Source of the DNA: Arthrobacter echini | GTDB lineage: Bacteria > Actinomycetota > Actinomycetes > Actinomycetales > Micrococcaceae | Length of the DNA: 64,000 bases | Reading direction: 5' to 3' | NCBI RefSeq assembly: GCF_008107445.1 | Contig: NZ_VSLD01000003.1 | Span: forward strand, 372,001-436,000 | Part shown: positions 1-8,587 of the stretch, piece after piece | How the letters are laid out: every line of letters begins with the position of its first letter | How positions within the stretch are numbered: the stretch's first letter is position 1 | Translations under genes and position numbers: made by a program | The notes under the pieces: model-generated | What the model saw: the letters and a program-made list of their open reading frames with translations, nothing else | Databases searched by the model: none | Told to the model about the DNA's origin: nothing

Positions 1-232
1 GTGGTTCGTCCAGAATGCCTATGCCACGGGCCCACCCGATCTCGTGATCGCGGGCCTGACGGTGATCGACCCGATCGTCGGTATCGCGATCGGCATCTCC
101 ATCCTCGACGAACTGCAGGCCCAGGTGAGCATGCTGACGGCGTTCCCCATGGGCATCGCTGCCCTCGTTGCTATTGTTGGGGTCATCACCCTGTCCCGCC
201 ATCACCCCGATGTTATCCAGCGGCAGCGCTGA
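1..232 (+). CDS. DMT/EamA-type membrane permease, C-terminal fragment
   Basis: The reading frame is already open at base 2 and runs to the TGA at 230-232, so only about the last 76 residues of the protein lie in the window. They show two hydrophobic helices: one around the VIAGLTVIDPIVGIAIGI stretch, one after the MLTAFPMGI segment. The fragment ends in a short basic tail. The GPPDLVIAGLTVIDP pattern resembles the final helices of actinobacterial drug/metabolite transporter (DMT) proteins. Those are integral membrane proteins of about 10 helices whose substrates are mostly unknown. The glycosyltransferase gene starts 50 bp downstream on the same strand and may be co-transcribed. Substrate cannot be inferred, and the family call rests on a short fragment. 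Confidence 0.6.
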   Translation, partial: WFVQNAYATGPPDLVIAGLTVIDPIVGIAIGISILDELQAQVSMLTAFPMGIAALVAIVGVITLSRHHPDVIQRQR

Positions 233-281
233 CCGCACTGCACTCTTTGCCTCCAGACCCACCGACGTAGGGGATCCACCC

Positions 282-1547
282 GTGAGTGACCCGGCTGATT
301 CCAAGCCTCTGACCATCCTGATTGCCGCCGAGACCTACCCTCCGAACGTGAACGGCGCGGCCCAGTTCGGCTACAGGCTCGCCAGGGGGATGACTGCTCG
401 GGGCCATGAGGTGCACGTCCTGGCACCGCGTGCCTCCAACGGTGGGAGCTTCACCGAGCAGGGCGGCGATTGGGCGGTCCACCGGTTGCGCTCCCACAGC
501 GTTCCCACCCATGACTACTGGCGCCTCTGCTACCCGTGGGAGATCAAGCGCGATATCGGCCTGCTCCTGGACCAGGTGTCGCCCGATGTCGTCCATATCC
601 AGTGCCACTACATGATCGGGCAGTACACCCTCAACGAGGCCGTGCGGCGTGGCATCCGTGTGGTCGCCACCAACCACTTCATGCCGGAGAACCTGAATCC
701 GTTCCTGCCGTTCCCCCGCTGGCTGAAGAGGGTCATCGCGAAGAACTCCTGGAGGGACATGGGCAAACTCATGGGCAGGGCTGCCGCCGTCACGACGCCG
801 ACCCCGCTCGCCGCGAAGGCCATGCTCGAGAAAGCCTTCCTGCCCGGGGTGCTGCCTGTCTCGAACGGCGTCGACTCGGCCTCCTACGAGCTGAAGCCGG
901 GGGAGCGGTTCGATCGGCATCCACACCCCACGGTCCTGTTCGTGGGCCGGCTGGCGGAGGAGAAGCACGTCGATGTGCTCATCGACGCCGTGGCGAGGGT
1001 GCCCGAGCAGCTGAAGGTCCAGCTCGAGATCGTCGGTGGTGGTGAGGTCAAGGCCGCACTCCAGGCACAGGTGGCACGACTCGGCGTGGGGCATCGGGTC
1101 ACCTTCCTCGGTCTGGTCAGCGACGCCGAGCTGCGCAGGCGCTATCTCGCTGCTGATCTGTTCTGCCAGCCGGGTACGGCGGAGCTGCAGTCCCTGGTCA
1201 CGCTCGAGGCCATGTCCGCCTCCACCCCGGTACTCCTCGCCGATGCCATGGCCCTGCCCCACCTCGTCGTCGAGGGCGAGAACGGCTACCTGTTCCCGCC
1301 GGGCGACGCGGATGCGCTGGCGCACCGCATCACCGAGATCTTCGAACTCCCGGCCGAGGAGCGGCGACGGATGGGGGCGGCGAGCCGGGAGCTGGTCGGC
1401 CGGCACGGCATCGAGGCGACCCTGCGGACGTTCGAGGCCCTGTACTACGGGTCACACACCACGGGTGGCGGCGCCGACGACTCCGGCGGGGAAGCGCTGG
1501 GCGGGCCGGCGACGAGCACGGTGGACTCCGCCCTCCGCATACAATGA
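282..1547 (+). CDS. GT4-family glycosyltransferase (mannosyltransferase-like)
   Basis: This 421-aa cytoplasmic, membrane-peripheral type GT-B enzyme probably transfers a sugar from an NDP-sugar. The GTG at 282 was chosen because a GGGGA ribosome binding site precedes it and the protein then begins just before the first beta strand. The N-terminal domain has the PPNVNGAAQFGYRLARG acceptor-side motif at residues 20-36. The C-terminal donor domain begins near residue 215 (VLFVGRLAEEKHVDVLIDA) and carries the family E-x7-E motif (AELQSLVTLEAM) near residue 300. Actinobacterial relatives build phosphatidylinositol mannosides or mannosylated glycolipids (PimB/MgtA type), so a GDP-mannose-dependent role is plausible but unproven. 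The last 25 residues are Gly/Asp rich and probably disordered. A tRNA gene follows 59 bp downstream. Confidence 0.85.
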   Translation: MSDPADSKPLTILIAAETYPPNVNGAAQFGYRLARGMTARGHEVHVLAPRASNGGSFTEQGGDWAVHRLRSHSVPTHDYWRLCYPWEIKRDIGLLLDQVSPDVVHIQCHYMIGQYTLNEAVRRGIRVVATNHFMPENLNPFLPFPRWLKRVIAKNSWRDMGKLMGRAAAVTTPTPLAAKAMLEKAFLPGVLPVSNGVDSASYELKPGERFDRHPHPTVLFVGRLAEEKHVDVLIDAVARVPEQLKVQLEIVGGGEVKAALQAQVARLGVGHRVTFLGLVSDAELRRRYLAADLFCQPGTAELQSLVTLEAMSASTPVLLADAMALPHLVVEGENGYLFPPGDADALAHRITEIFELPAEERRRMGAASRELVGRHGIEATLRTFEALYYGSHTTGGGADDSGGEALGGPATSTVDSALRIQ

Positions 1548-1606
1548 AACGTGCGTGTGGCTCCCCGGGTCTCCGGAGCCCGCACCACCGGGGGTCACGT
1601 ATCCCG

Positions 1607-1680
1607 GGGGCTGTAGCTCAGCTGGTTAGAGCAGCGGACTCATAATCCGTTTGTCCTGGGTTCAAGCCCCAGCAGCCCTA
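1607..1680 (+). tRNA. tRNA with CAT anticodon (elongator Met, or Ile2)
   Basis: The cloverleaf was read by eye. Acceptor stem: 1607-1613 with 1673-1679 (first pair G-U), discriminator A at 1680. D stem: GCTC/GAGC. Anticodon stem: 1634-1638 with 1646-1650 around the loop CTCATAA, CAT at 1641-1643. T arm: CTGGG-TTCAAGC-CCCAG at 1656-1672. No CCA is encoded. The anticodon stem lacks the run of three G-C pairs of initiator tRNA, so this is elongator tRNA-Met or the CAT-encoded tRNA-Ile2 whose C34 is converted to lysidine by TilS. Sequence alone does not separate the two here. Confidence 0.93.
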
Positions 1681-1770
1681 CGATGATCGGCGCCGGCGGG
1701 CGGCACGCCCGGCGGCGGAGTCGACCGCGCGGACGTCGTACCCCCGCCGGAGTCGGTACTGGCGCCCTAA

Positions 1771-1786
1771 GTTACTCGTGGGTAAC
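1771..1786. promoter_or_regulatory. TetR/FadR-type operator upstream of acyl-CoA dehydrogenase
   Basis: GTTAC and GTAAC half-sites separated by 6 bp form a 16-bp interrupted palindrome, 85 bp upstream of the acyl-CoA dehydrogenase start. Such GTTAC-N6-GTAAC elements are typical of acyl-CoA-responsive TetR-family repressors of fatty-acid oxidation in actinobacteria. The same 5-6-5 geometry occurs at 21075-21090 in front of the leucine cluster with half-site GTTAG. The repressor for this site is not encoded next to it. Confidence 0.5.
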
Positions 1787-1871
1787 ATGATGCTACGAGT
1801 GCAGTGGCCCTCTCGCGCGATCCGCGTGATCGAGGAACACTGGCGGCCGCTGACCGGAGTGAGGCAATTCC

Positions 1872-3062
1872 ATGAGCAAGACGACCATCGATGTAGACAA
1901 TCTCCCCTATGCGGACGGAGACTTCTACGCCTTCGAGGAGCTCCTGAGCGACAAGGAGCGTGCGCGACTCGAGGAGATCCGTGCCTGGCTGGCACGGGAG
2001 GTCCGCCCGCACGCCGTCGACTGGTGGAACCAGGGGGTCTTCCCGCAGGAGCTCATCCCGAAGATCGCCGAGCTGGACCCCATGAGTCCGGTCCACCGCC
2101 AGGGCTACTCGAACCTCTTCGCCGGTATCTGCCATGCGGAGTTCACGCGTGCCGATGCATCGATCGCCACCTTCCTCGGTGTGCACGACGGTCTCTTCAC
2201 CGGCTCGATCGAGGCCCTCGCCTCGAAGGAGCAGCAGGAGGAATGGCTCCCGGACATCTACGCGATGAAGAAGATCGGCGCCTTCGGTCTCACCGAACCG
2301 CTGGGCGGGTCCGACGTGGCCGGGGGGACCCGGACCACGGCCCGCCGCGACGGTGACTCCTGGATCCTGAACGGAGCGAAGCGCTGGATCGGGAACGCGA
2401 CCTTCTCGGACTGGGTGGTCATCTATGCGCGGGATGTCGAGGACAACCAGGTCAAGGGGTTCATGGTGGACACCTCGACGCCGGGGTTCACCTCCACGAA
2501 GATCGAGAACAAGATCGCGCTGCGCACCGTGGAGAACGCCGATATCGTCCTCGAGGACGTGGTCATCTCGGACGACTTCCACCTCAAGGGCGCCAACAGC
2601 TTCCGCGACACGAACAAGGTGCTCAAGGTGACCCGCCTCGCCGTCGCCTGGCAGGCCGTGGGCCAACAGCTCGCGGCCTTCGACGTGGCACGCAAGTACG
2701 CCGTCGAGCGTGAGCAGTTCGGCAGGCCCATCGCGAGCTTCCAGCTCGTCCAGCAGCAGCTCGTCCAGATCCTGGGGAACACGATGAGCTCGATGGGCAT
2801 GATGGTGCGCCTGTCACAGCTCGAGGATGCCGGCAAGGCCAAGGACGAGCAGTCCGCCCTCGCCAAGGCCTTCACCACCGCGCGCATGCGCGAGAGCGTC
2901 GCCGCAGGACGCAACGTCCTCGGAGGCAACGGGATCGTGGCCGACTACGGAATGGCGAAGATCTTCTCCGATGCGGAGGCGATCTACTCGTACGAAGGCA
3001 CGCAGGAGATCAATACGCTCGTGGCGGGCCGGTCAATCACGGGTATCGCCGCCTTCGTCTAG
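1872..3062 (+). CDS. Acyl-CoA dehydrogenase (glutaryl/short-chain-like branch)
   Basis: This 396-aa FAD enzyme matches the usual 380-400 aa length. It oxidises an acyl-CoA to the 2-enoyl-CoA and passes electrons to ETF. The ATG at 1872 follows GGAGTGAGG. The N-terminal helical domain is followed by the FAD/substrate signature GAFGLTEPLGGSD near residue 139. The C-terminal YEGTQEIN near residue 373 holds the Glu that acts as catalytic base in most of the family. Overall pattern (CHAEFTRADASIATFLGVH, RWIGNATFSDWVVIYA) is closest to the glutaryl-CoA dehydrogenase/peroxisomal-ACX4-like branch. True substrate is unresolved. It stands alone on its strand between the tRNA and a convergent M23 gene only 9 bp away. 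The operator at 1771-1786 suggests control by acyl-CoA. Confidence 0.9.
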   Translation: MSKTTIDVDNLPYADGDFYAFEELLSDKERARLEEIRAWLAREVRPHAVDWWNQGVFPQELIPKIAELDPMSPVHRQGYSNLFAGICHAEFTRADASIATFLGVHDGLFTGSIEALASKEQQEEWLPDIYAMKKIGAFGLTEPLGGSDVAGGTRTTARRDGDSWILNGAKRWIGNATFSDWVVIYARDVEDNQVKGFMVDTSTPGFTSTKIENKIALRTVENADIVLEDVVISDDFHLKGANSFRDTNKVLKVTRLAVAWQAVGQQLAAFDVARKYAVEREQFGRPIASFQLVQQQLVQILGNTMSSMGMMVRLSQLEDAGKAKDEQSALAKAFTTARMRESVAAGRNVLGGNGIVADYGMAKIFSDAEAIYSYEGTQEINTLVAGRSITGIAAFV

Positions 3063-3071
3063 GCAGGTGCC

Positions 3072-3785
3072 CTACTTCTCCGCTCCGCCGTCCAGGGGCA
3101 GGAGGACCGAGGGTCCGGGGTCTAGCACGAAGACGAGGGGGTCGACGTACTCCCCATGGACCCGCACGCCCCAGTGCAGGCAGCGGCCTGAACAGTGCGT
3201 ACCGCCCGGAGCTGTCAGCTCAGCCACCTCCTGACCCCTGGACACCCGGTCTCCCCGGACGAGGGACGTGGCGACCGGCTCGAAACTGCTGATCCGTCCG
3301 TCGCCGTGATCGATCGACAGGACGCCCCTGTCCACCACCGTCCCCGCGAAGGAGACCACGCCGTCGTCCGGGCTGAGCACCGGGACGGGAGGGCCGACGC
3401 CAGGGACGAGATCCACCCCGCGATGCCCGCGCTCCCATCGCTGCGCCGGCCTGTCGAAGGGGCGCATCACCTCGGGGGTGGGCTCGAGGGGCCAGGACCA
3501 CTGCGGGACGAACGGCTGATGCCCGGCACCCGCCACTCGAACCGGGGCGGAGCTGGAGGTGGTTTCGGTCGCGGATGTGGCAGTGTGCTCCCTGACGGCG
3601 GCCGGGGCCGCCACCACGGGCGTGTCCGGGGACATGCCCTGAGCGCCGAGGAGCACGAGGAGCACCGCGATCATCCATCGTCCCTGCGCTCGATGCCGCG
3701 CCGGGTTCAACGCCGGATTCCGAACCCGGCCGGACGGCGGGCAGTGTGCGGGGCAGTGCCGTGGGAGGAGTCGTGGAACGTCCAT
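3072..3785 (-). CDS. Secreted M23/LytM-domain protein, probably non-catalytic
   Basis: The 237-aa protein starts at the ATG ending at 3785, before a basic stretch and hydrophobic signal segment (MIAVLLVLLGAQG, residues 38-50). The M23 domain fills the C-terminal half. The HRGVDL motif supplies the H-x3-D zinc ligands. The usual H-x-H motif reads C-L-H (GRCLHWGVRV), so one of its histidines is replaced by cysteine. M23 proteins with such changes often act as amidase activators or scaffolds rather than hydrolases. The two flanking cysteines (THCSGRC) could form a disulfide outside the membrane. The gene sits divergently upstream of rpsB, a common location for this family in actinobacteria. Start choice is uncertain: a later in-frame ATG at 3674 directly precedes the hydrophobic segment. 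Confidence 0.75.
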   Translation of the reverse strand: MDVPRLLPRHCPAHCPPSGRVRNPALNPARHRAQGRWMIAVLLVLLGAQGMSPDTPVVAAPAAVREHTATSATETTSSSAPVRVAGAGHQPFVPQWSWPLEPTPEVMRPFDRPAQRWERGHRGVDLVPGVGPPVPVLSPDDGVVSFAGTVVDRGVLSIDHGDGRISSFEPVATSLVRGDRVSRGQEVAELTAPGGTHCSGRCLHWGVRVHGEYVDPLVFVLDPGPSVLLPLDGGAEK

Positions 3786-4183
3786 GACCCCATTGAGCCG
3801 GAGACCTCCGACCGGTGTCCGGTGGCCGTGTGCTATGTGGACATCGGCCTGCTCGGAGCTGCACCAGCCGTGGTCGTCGGGCAGCAGTGCCGAGGACGGC
3901 TGTAGTACACTCGAACCAGCAGTCTGCTGCTTACCCCTGTGCGTGCCATGGCACCGATCAGTCACGGAAGCAGCGGGCTGACTACGCGTGCCATCTGCCC
4001 GTCGCCCGTCCACGGCGCCGGGGTGCCTGTCCAGCGGTCCGGAGGAATCTGGTGGGGACGGGGACGTCCAGCGAGACGAGGCGGCACCAGGATGTAGCGG
4101 CCACCCCCGGTCCTACTACGAGAACCGTCAACAAGCTTCAGGCAGCGCCCTGCGCTCGAGCCGAAGCTGAAGAAAGGCATGAC
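3786..4183 (+). promoter_or_regulatory. rpsB upstream region and 5' leader
   Basis: This 398-bp stretch has no convincing gene. A possible -10 element TACACT lies at 3906-3911. A small hairpin (CAGCA-GTC-TGCTG, 3917-3929) would sit at the very 5' end of a transcript started from it, leaving a leader of about 265 nt before rpsB. No good -35 hexamer was found. Long leaders are common for ribosomal protein genes under feedback control, but no S2-binding element could be recognised here. The end of the region has a GAAGAAAGG ribosome binding site. Confidence 0.35.
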
Positions 4184-5128
4184 ATGCCAGTAGTAACCAT
4201 GCGCCAGCTGCTCGACAGCGGCGTGCACTTCGGTCACCAGACCCGCCGTTGGAACCCGAAGATGAAGCGCTTTATCTTCACCGAGCGCAACGGCATCTAC
4301 ATCATCGATCTCCAGCAGTCGCTGGGCTACATCGACCGCGCCTACGAGTTCGTCAAGGCCACGGTTGCGCACGGCGGCACGGTCCTCTTCGTCGGCACCA
4401 AGAAGCAGGCCCAGGAAGCCATCGCCGACCAGGCGTCCCGCGTGGGCCAGCCCTACGTGAACCAGCGCTGGCTCGGCGGCATGCTCACCAACTTCCAGAC
4501 GGTCTCCAAGCGGATCCAGCGGATGAAGGAACTCGAGGAGATCGACTTCGACGACGTCGCCGGGTCGAGCCACACCAAGAAGGAGCTGCTGCTCCTGCGC
4601 CGCGAGCTCACCAAGCTGCAGAGCAACCTCGGCGGCATCCGCAACCTCACGAAGGCGCCCTCGGCCGTCTGGGTGGTGGACACCAAGAAGGAGCACCTCG
4701 CGATCGACGAGGCGAAGAAGCTGAACATCCCGGTGGTCGCCATCCTCGACACGAACTGTGATCCCGACGAGGTCGACTTCCCCATCCCCGGCAACGACGA
4801 CGCCATCCGCGCTGTCAATCTCCTCACGCGTGTGATCGCCGATGCCGTGGCCGACGGCCTGATCGCCCGGAACAACCGCTCCAACTCCTCGGATGCCTCC
4901 GCAGCGGAGGAGCCCATGGCCGAGTGGGAGCGTGAACTGCTCGAGGGCAAGGCTGCGGAGGAGACCGCACCGGCCACCTCGGAGTCGCCCGCCGCGGACC
5001 AGGCTCCGGCCGACGCCGAGACGCTCGCAGCAGAGACCCCCGCGGCGGCCGAGGTGCCTGCCGACGAGGTTCCCGGTGCAGCAGAGACCGTCCCGGACAC
5101 CACCGAGGAAGCACCGGCCGGCGAGTAG
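4184..5128 (+). CDS. rpsB: 30S ribosomal protein uS2
   Basis: uS2 (314 aa) is part of the small subunit near the mRNA exit side and helps recruit bS1-type proteins. The ATG at 4184 follows GAAGAAAGG. The family start [23 protein letters not shown] is complete, and [12 protein letters not shown] and the [10 protein letters not shown] motif are intact. The core ends near residue 240. After it comes a tail of about 70 residues rich in Ala, Pro, Glu and Thr, an acidic and probably disordered extension seen in Micrococcaceae and other actinobacteria but absent from the roughly 240-aa E. coli protein. tsf follows 120 bp downstream behind a hairpin. Confidence 0.98.
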   Translation: MPVVTMRQLLDSGVHFGHQTRRWNPKMKRFIFTERNGIYIIDLQQSLGYIDRAYEFVKATVAHGGTVLFVGTKKQAQEAIADQASRVGQPYVNQRWLGGMLTNFQTVSKRIQRMKELEEIDFDDVAGSSHTKKELLLLRRELTKLQSNLGGIRNLTKAPSAVWVVDTKKEHLAIDEAKKLNIPVVAILDTNCDPDEVDFPIPGNDDAIRAVNLLTRVIADAVADGLIARNNRSNSSDASAAEEPMAEWERELLEGKAAEETAPATSESPAADQAPADAETLAAETPAAAEVPADEVPGAAETVPDTTEEAPAGE

Positions 5129-5134
5129 GCCCAT

Positions 5135-5168
5135 CGTGCCGGGGGCGTCCGACGACGACCCCGGCACG
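5135..5168 (+). terminator. Hairpin between rpsB and tsf
   Basis: A perfect 10-bp GC-rich stem (CGTGCCGGGG at 5135-5144 with CCCCGGCACG at 5159-5168) encloses a 14-nt loop, beginning 6 nt after the rpsB stop. There is no T tract, so it is more likely a partial terminator or an mRNA 3'-end stabiliser that uncouples rpsB from tsf levels. Confidence 0.6.
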
Positions 5169-5248
5169 GATGTCCGCAGAGCTCCTCCTCGCTGCCCGCT
5201 GTGACCGGGCGGGGCGCTTCGTAGAAACACATCAACTTAGGAGTACGA

Positions 5249-6085
5249 ATGGCAAATTTCACTGCCGCTGACATCAAGGCCCTGCGCGAGCGCACGGGCG
5301 CCGGCATGATGGACGTCAAGAAGGCCCTGGACGAGGCCGACGGCGATGCCGACAAGGCCCTGGAACTCATCCGTATCAAGGGGCTGAAGGGCGCCACCAA
5401 GCGCGAGGGTCGCTCCACCGCCGAGGGCCTCGTCGCCGCTCGGGTGGACGGCGGCGTGGGCGTCATGGTCGAGGTCAACTGCGAGACCGACTTCGTCGCC
5501 AAGGCCGGACCCTTCATCGAGTTCTCGAACAAGGTCCTCGATGCGGCCGTTCGTTCGGAAGCGACCGACGTGGAGTCGCTCCTGGCCTTCGAGCTCGATG
5601 GCAAGCCTGTCTCCGAGCACGTCATCGAGGCCGGCGCGCTGCTCGGCGAGAAGGTGGATGTCCGCCGGATCGCCCGGGTTGAGGGCCAGCTCGTGGACGC
5701 GTACCTGCACAAGACGTCCAAGGACCTGCCCGCCCAGGTCGGCGTGCTCCTCGCTGTCGAGGGCTCCGGGGACACCGCAGCAGCGGCGACGCACGACGTC
5801 GCCGTGCACATCGCGGCCTACTCACCCACCTACCTGACCCGCGAGGACGTCCCCGCGGAACTCGTCGAGTCGGAACGCCGTATCGCGGACGAGACGGCTC
5901 GCGCCGAGGGCAAGCCCGAGCAGGCCCTGGCGAAGATCGTGGAGGGGCGCCTCACCGGCTTCTTCAAGGAGGGCGTACTGCTGGACCAGGCGTTCGCCAA
6001 GGACGCGAAGAAGTCCGTTGCCACGGTTCTCTCGGAGGCCGACGCGAAGGCCACCGCCTTCGCGCGGTTCCGCGTCGGAGCCTGA
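5249..6085 (+). CDS. tsf: Elongation factor Ts
   Basis: EF-Ts (278 aa) exchanges GDP for GTP on EF-Tu. The ATG follows TAGGAG at 8-nt spacing. The UBA-like N-terminus with RTGAGMMDVKKALDEADGD is complete, as is the core CETDFVA segment (near residue 78) that contacts EF-Tu. The dimerisation-like second half (DVAVHIAAYSP, GRLTGFFKEGVLLDQ) is also intact. Length is normal for actinobacteria. It is followed by a clear terminator at 6109-6141, so rpsB-tsf forms its own unit separate from pyrH. Confidence 0.98.
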   Translation: MANFTAADIKALRERTGAGMMDVKKALDEADGDADKALELIRIKGLKGATKREGRSTAEGLVAARVDGGVGVMVEVNCETDFVAKAGPFIEFSNKVLDAAVRSEATDVESLLAFELDGKPVSEHVIEAGALLGEKVDVRRIARVEGQLVDAYLHKTSKDLPAQVGVLLAVEGSGDTAAAATHDVAVHIAAYSPTYLTREDVPAELVESERRIADETARAEGKPEQALAKIVEGRLTGFFKEGVLLDQAFAKDAKKSVATVLSEADAKATAFARFRVGA

Positions 6086-6108
6086 GACCGGATCCACAGT
6101 TCCACGGG

Positions 6109-6141
6109 AAAGGGCGGCCGCCGGCAGGGTGGCCGCCCTTT
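6109..6141 (+). terminator. Terminator after tsf
   Basis: An 11-bp perfect stem, AAAGGGCGGCC (6109-6119) with GGCCGCCCTTT (6131-6141), has an 11-nt loop and is followed by CTTTG, 24 nt after the tsf stop. This is a good intrinsic-terminator shape for a high-GC genome. Confidence 0.8.
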
Positions 6142-6164
6142 CTTTGCGCCCGATCAGCACGCCG

Positions 6165-6170
6165 TATCCT
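6165..6170 (+). promoter_or_regulatory. Candidate -10 element for pyrH
   Basis: TATCCT (fits TANNNT) lies 78 bp upstream of the pyrH start and just after the tsf terminator, where a new promoter is expected. No clear -35 hexamer was seen. Confidence 0.35.
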
Positions 6171-6247
6171 GTAACGGGTCCGGCACCCGAACCCCCTCCG
6201 CCGTCCCACCAGGAACGGTGAAAAGCACTATGCCCGGGAGGCACTTC

Positions 6248-6988
6248 ATGGACAGTTCAACCACGGCTCCGACAGGTGGTCCCGGCAGCAGGAGGCGCGT
6301 GCTGCTCAAACTCTCCGGAGAAGTGTTCGGCGGCGGCAAGCTGGGCGTCGATCCGGAGACCGTCAGGGCCGTTGCCGGGCAGATCGCCGCGACGGTCGAC
6401 GACGTCGAGGTGGCGATCGTGGTCGGTGGCGGCAACTTCTTCAGGGGTGCCGAACTGTCCCAGAGCGGCATGGACCGGTCCAGGGCCGACTACATGGGGA
6501 TGCTCGGCACGGTGATGAACTGCCTGGCACTGCAGGACTTCCTCGAGCAGGCCGGCGTGGAGACCCGCGTGCAGAGCGCGATCACGATGGGTCAGGTGGC
6601 CGAGGCCTACATTCCCCGGCGTGCCATCCGTCACCTCGAGAAGGGCCGCGTGGTGATCTTCGGTGCCGGCGCGGGCCTGCCCTACTTCTCCACGGACACC
6701 GTGGCGGCCCAGCGCGCGCTCGAGGTGCACGCGGACGAGGTGCTGATGGCCAAGAGCGGCGTGGACGGTGTGTACACGGCGGACCCGCACCGGGATCCGA
6801 CGGCCGAGAAGCTGGACACGCTGTCCTACGACGACGCGCTGCGACGGGACATCCGCGTCATGGACCAGACCGCCATGACCATGTGCAAGGACAACGATCT
6901 CACCATGGTGGTGTTCGGGATGGAGGGCGAGGGCAATGTCTCCCGCGCGATCCGCGGGGAGAAGCTCGGCACGGTGATCACGCGGTAA
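6248..6988 (+). CDS. pyrH: UMP kinase
   Basis: This hexameric amino-acid-kinase-fold enzyme (246 aa) phosphorylates UMP to UDP with ATP in de novo pyrimidine synthesis. The ATG at 6248 was preferred over in-frame starts at 6218 and 6230 because GGGAGG sits 6 nt upstream. Motifs are complete: [11 protein letters not shown] phosphate loop near residue 20, [10 protein letters not shown] near residue 60, [11 protein letters not shown] for nucleotide contacts, and the [12 protein letters not shown] segment typical of bacterial UMP kinases. Bacterial PyrH is usually inhibited by UTP and activated by GTP. It precedes frr by 114 bp. Confidence 0.97.
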   Translation: MDSSTTAPTGGPGSRRRVLLKLSGEVFGGGKLGVDPETVRAVAGQIAATVDDVEVAIVVGGGNFFRGAELSQSGMDRSRADYMGMLGTVMNCLALQDFLEQAGVETRVQSAITMGQVAEAYIPRRAIRHLEKGRVVIFGAGAGLPYFSTDTVAAQRALEVHADEVLMAKSGVDGVYTADPHRDPTAEKLDTLSYDDALRRDIRVMDQTAMTMCKDNDLTMVVFGMEGEGNVSRAIRGEKLGTVITR

Positions 6989-7046
6989 CCGGGGCCGGGG
7001 TCCTGGGTCGCCGGTCGGGTCCGGCCGGGGGCGAGGGCCCGTGAAC

Positions 7047-7052
7047 TAGGAT
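7047..7052 (+). promoter_or_regulatory. Candidate -10 element for frr-cdsA
   Basis: TAGGAT (TANNNT) lies 51 bp upstream of the frr start in the pyrH-frr gap. A recognisable -35 is absent, so this is a weak call. Confidence 0.3.
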
Positions 7053-7102
7053 TGAGCACTGGAGAGGTCGCCCGGCGACCGAGCGCGTACCAAGGAGACA
7101 TT

Positions 7103-7660
7103 GTGATCGAAGAGACCCTGCTGGAAGCCACCGACAAGATGGACAAGGCCGTGGAGGTGGCGAAGGACGACTTCGCGACCGTCCGGACCGGGCGGGCGAA
7201 CGCGTCCATGTTCTCCAAGGTCGTGGTGATGTACTACGGGGCGCCGACCCCGCTGCAGCAGCTGGCATCCTTCCAGAATCCGGAGGCACGGACCCTGCTC
7301 ATCACGCCCTTCGACCGTGGGGCCATGAACGACATCGAGAAGGCGCTGCGCGAGTCCGACCTCGGCGCCAATCCGTCAAACGACGGCAACGTGATCCGCG
7401 TGGTCCTGCCCGAACTGACCCAGGAGCGCCGCAAGGAGTACGTGAAGCTGGTGAAGACGAAGGCCGAGGACGCCAAGATCTCCATCCGCAACATCCGCCG
7501 CAAGGCGAAGGACGGCATCGACCGCGCGGTCAAGGACGGCGACACGGGCGAGGACGAGGGGTCGCGCGCCGAGAAGGAACTCGACGCCCTGACGAAGTCG
7601 CGCGTGGATCTGGTCGACGAGCTGCTCAAGCGCAAGGAAACCGAGCTGCTCGAGGTCTGA
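7103..7660 (+). CDS. frr: Ribosome recycling factor
   Basis: RRF is 185 aa, the exact usual length. With EF-G it splits post-termination ribosomes. The GTG at 7103 has AAGGAG upstream. The protein shows the three-helix-bundle family pattern: FATVRTGRANASMF near residue 24, YYGAPTPLQQLASFQNPEARTLLI in domain II, and LTQERRKEYVKL near residue 110. Its TGA shares one base with the ATG of cdsA, so the two are translationally coupled. Confidence 0.98.
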   Translation: MIEETLLEATDKMDKAVEVAKDDFATVRTGRANASMFSKVVVMYYGAPTPLQQLASFQNPEARTLLITPFDRGAMNDIEKALRESDLGANPSNDGNVIRVVLPELTQERRKEYVKLVKTKAEDAKISIRNIRRKAKDGIDRAVKDGDTGEDEGSRAEKELDALTKSRVDLVDELLKRKETELLEV

Positions 7661-8526
7661 TGCCTGCTCTCGATCCTCCCCGTCGCAAGCTCACGAGGGA
7701 CACGGGGCGTACGTCGCGCGCGGGACGCAACCTCCCTGCGGCCACCGGCGTCGGGGTGGCGCTCCTGCTGCCGGTCCTGGTGGGCCTGCTGTTCTTCCCC
7801 CTCGTCTTCGTCGGCATCGTGGCCCTCTTCGGAGTGGTCGGTGTCTGGGAGCTCCGCCGGGCCCTGGCCATCCGGCACATCCGGATACCGCTCGTCCCGG
7901 CGATGGCAGGATCTCTGGTCATGCCGTTCGCCGCGTACTTCGGAGGAGGTGAGGGACTCGCCGCGGCCACGGTGGGTGCGCTGCTCGGGTTGTTCCTGTG
8001 GCGGTCGCTCGACCCGGCTCCGGGGAGCGCCCAGGGTATCGTCGCCGGGACCTTCGCACTCCTGTGGGTGCCCTTCATGCTCAGCTTCGCCATGGTCCTC
8101 ATGCGCGCCGACGGCGGCTTCCTGGTCATCGCCACCCTGTTACTGCTGGTCGTCGCCAATGACACGTTCGGCTATCTGGTCGGAGCATCCTTCGGCAAGC
8201 ACGCCATGGCACCGAAGATCAGTCCGAAGAAGTCGTGGGAGGGCTTCGGCGGATCGATCGGTGGGGCACTCGTGGTCGGCGGGCTCTGCTCGGTGTTCCT
8301 GCTCGGGCAGCCCGTCTGGCTGGGGTTCGCCCTCGCCGTCGCCGTCGTCGCGGCCGCGACCGCGGGCGATCTCGCCGAGTCGATGATCAAGCGGGAACTC
8401 GGCGTCAAGGACATGAGCAATATCCTGCCCGGCCACGGCGGGGTCATGGACAGGCTCGACTCGATCGTCTTCGCCGCGCCGACGGCGTACCTGCTGTCCG
8501 CCACCCTCATCCCGGGCCTGCTCTGA
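7660..8526 (+). CDS. cdsA: Phosphatidate cytidylyltransferase (CDP-diacylglycerol synthase)
   Basis: This 288-aa integral membrane enzyme makes CDP-diacylglycerol from phosphatidic acid and CTP, the branch point for phosphatidylinositol, phosphatidylglycerol and cardiolipin. A basic N-terminus (about 25 residues) is followed by 7-8 hydrophobic helices. The family signature is intact near the C-terminus: ISPKKSWEGFGGSIGG, then the D-rich catalytic region with DLAESMIKRELGVKD and GHGGVMDRLDS. It overlaps frr by one nucleotide. Confidence 0.96.
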   Translation: MPALDPPRRKLTRDTGRTSRAGRNLPAATGVGVALLLPVLVGLLFFPLVFVGIVALFGVVGVWELRRALAIRHIRIPLVPAMAGSLVMPFAAYFGGGEGLAAATVGALLGLFLWRSLDPAPGSAQGIVAGTFALLWVPFMLSFAMVLMRADGGFLVIATLLLLVVANDTFGYLVGASFGKHAMAPKISPKKSWEGFGGSIGGALVVGGLCSVFLLGQPVWLGFALAVAVVAAATAGDLAESMIKRELGVKDMSNILPGHGGVMDRLDSIVFAAPTAYLLSATLIPGLL

Positions 8527-8587
8527 CCACTGGTCAGGATGCGGGACACCACGGGACACCCCAGGACACCACCAGCAGGAGGTCAGT

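Noticed and set aside
213-1406. Minus-strand 397-codon open frame across the glycosyltransferase
   Set aside because: No domain pattern, and the plus-strand GT4 motifs and ribosome binding site explain the region.
1607-1680. The tRNA gene as an integration (att) site for the accessory genes
   Set aside because: No integrase lies nearby and I saw no second copy of the tRNA 3' end in the window.
3815-4183. An N-terminal extension of rpsB using the upstream open frame
   Set aside because: The ATG at 4184 has a proper ribosome binding site and gives the universally conserved uS2 N-terminus; the upstream translation is low-quality.
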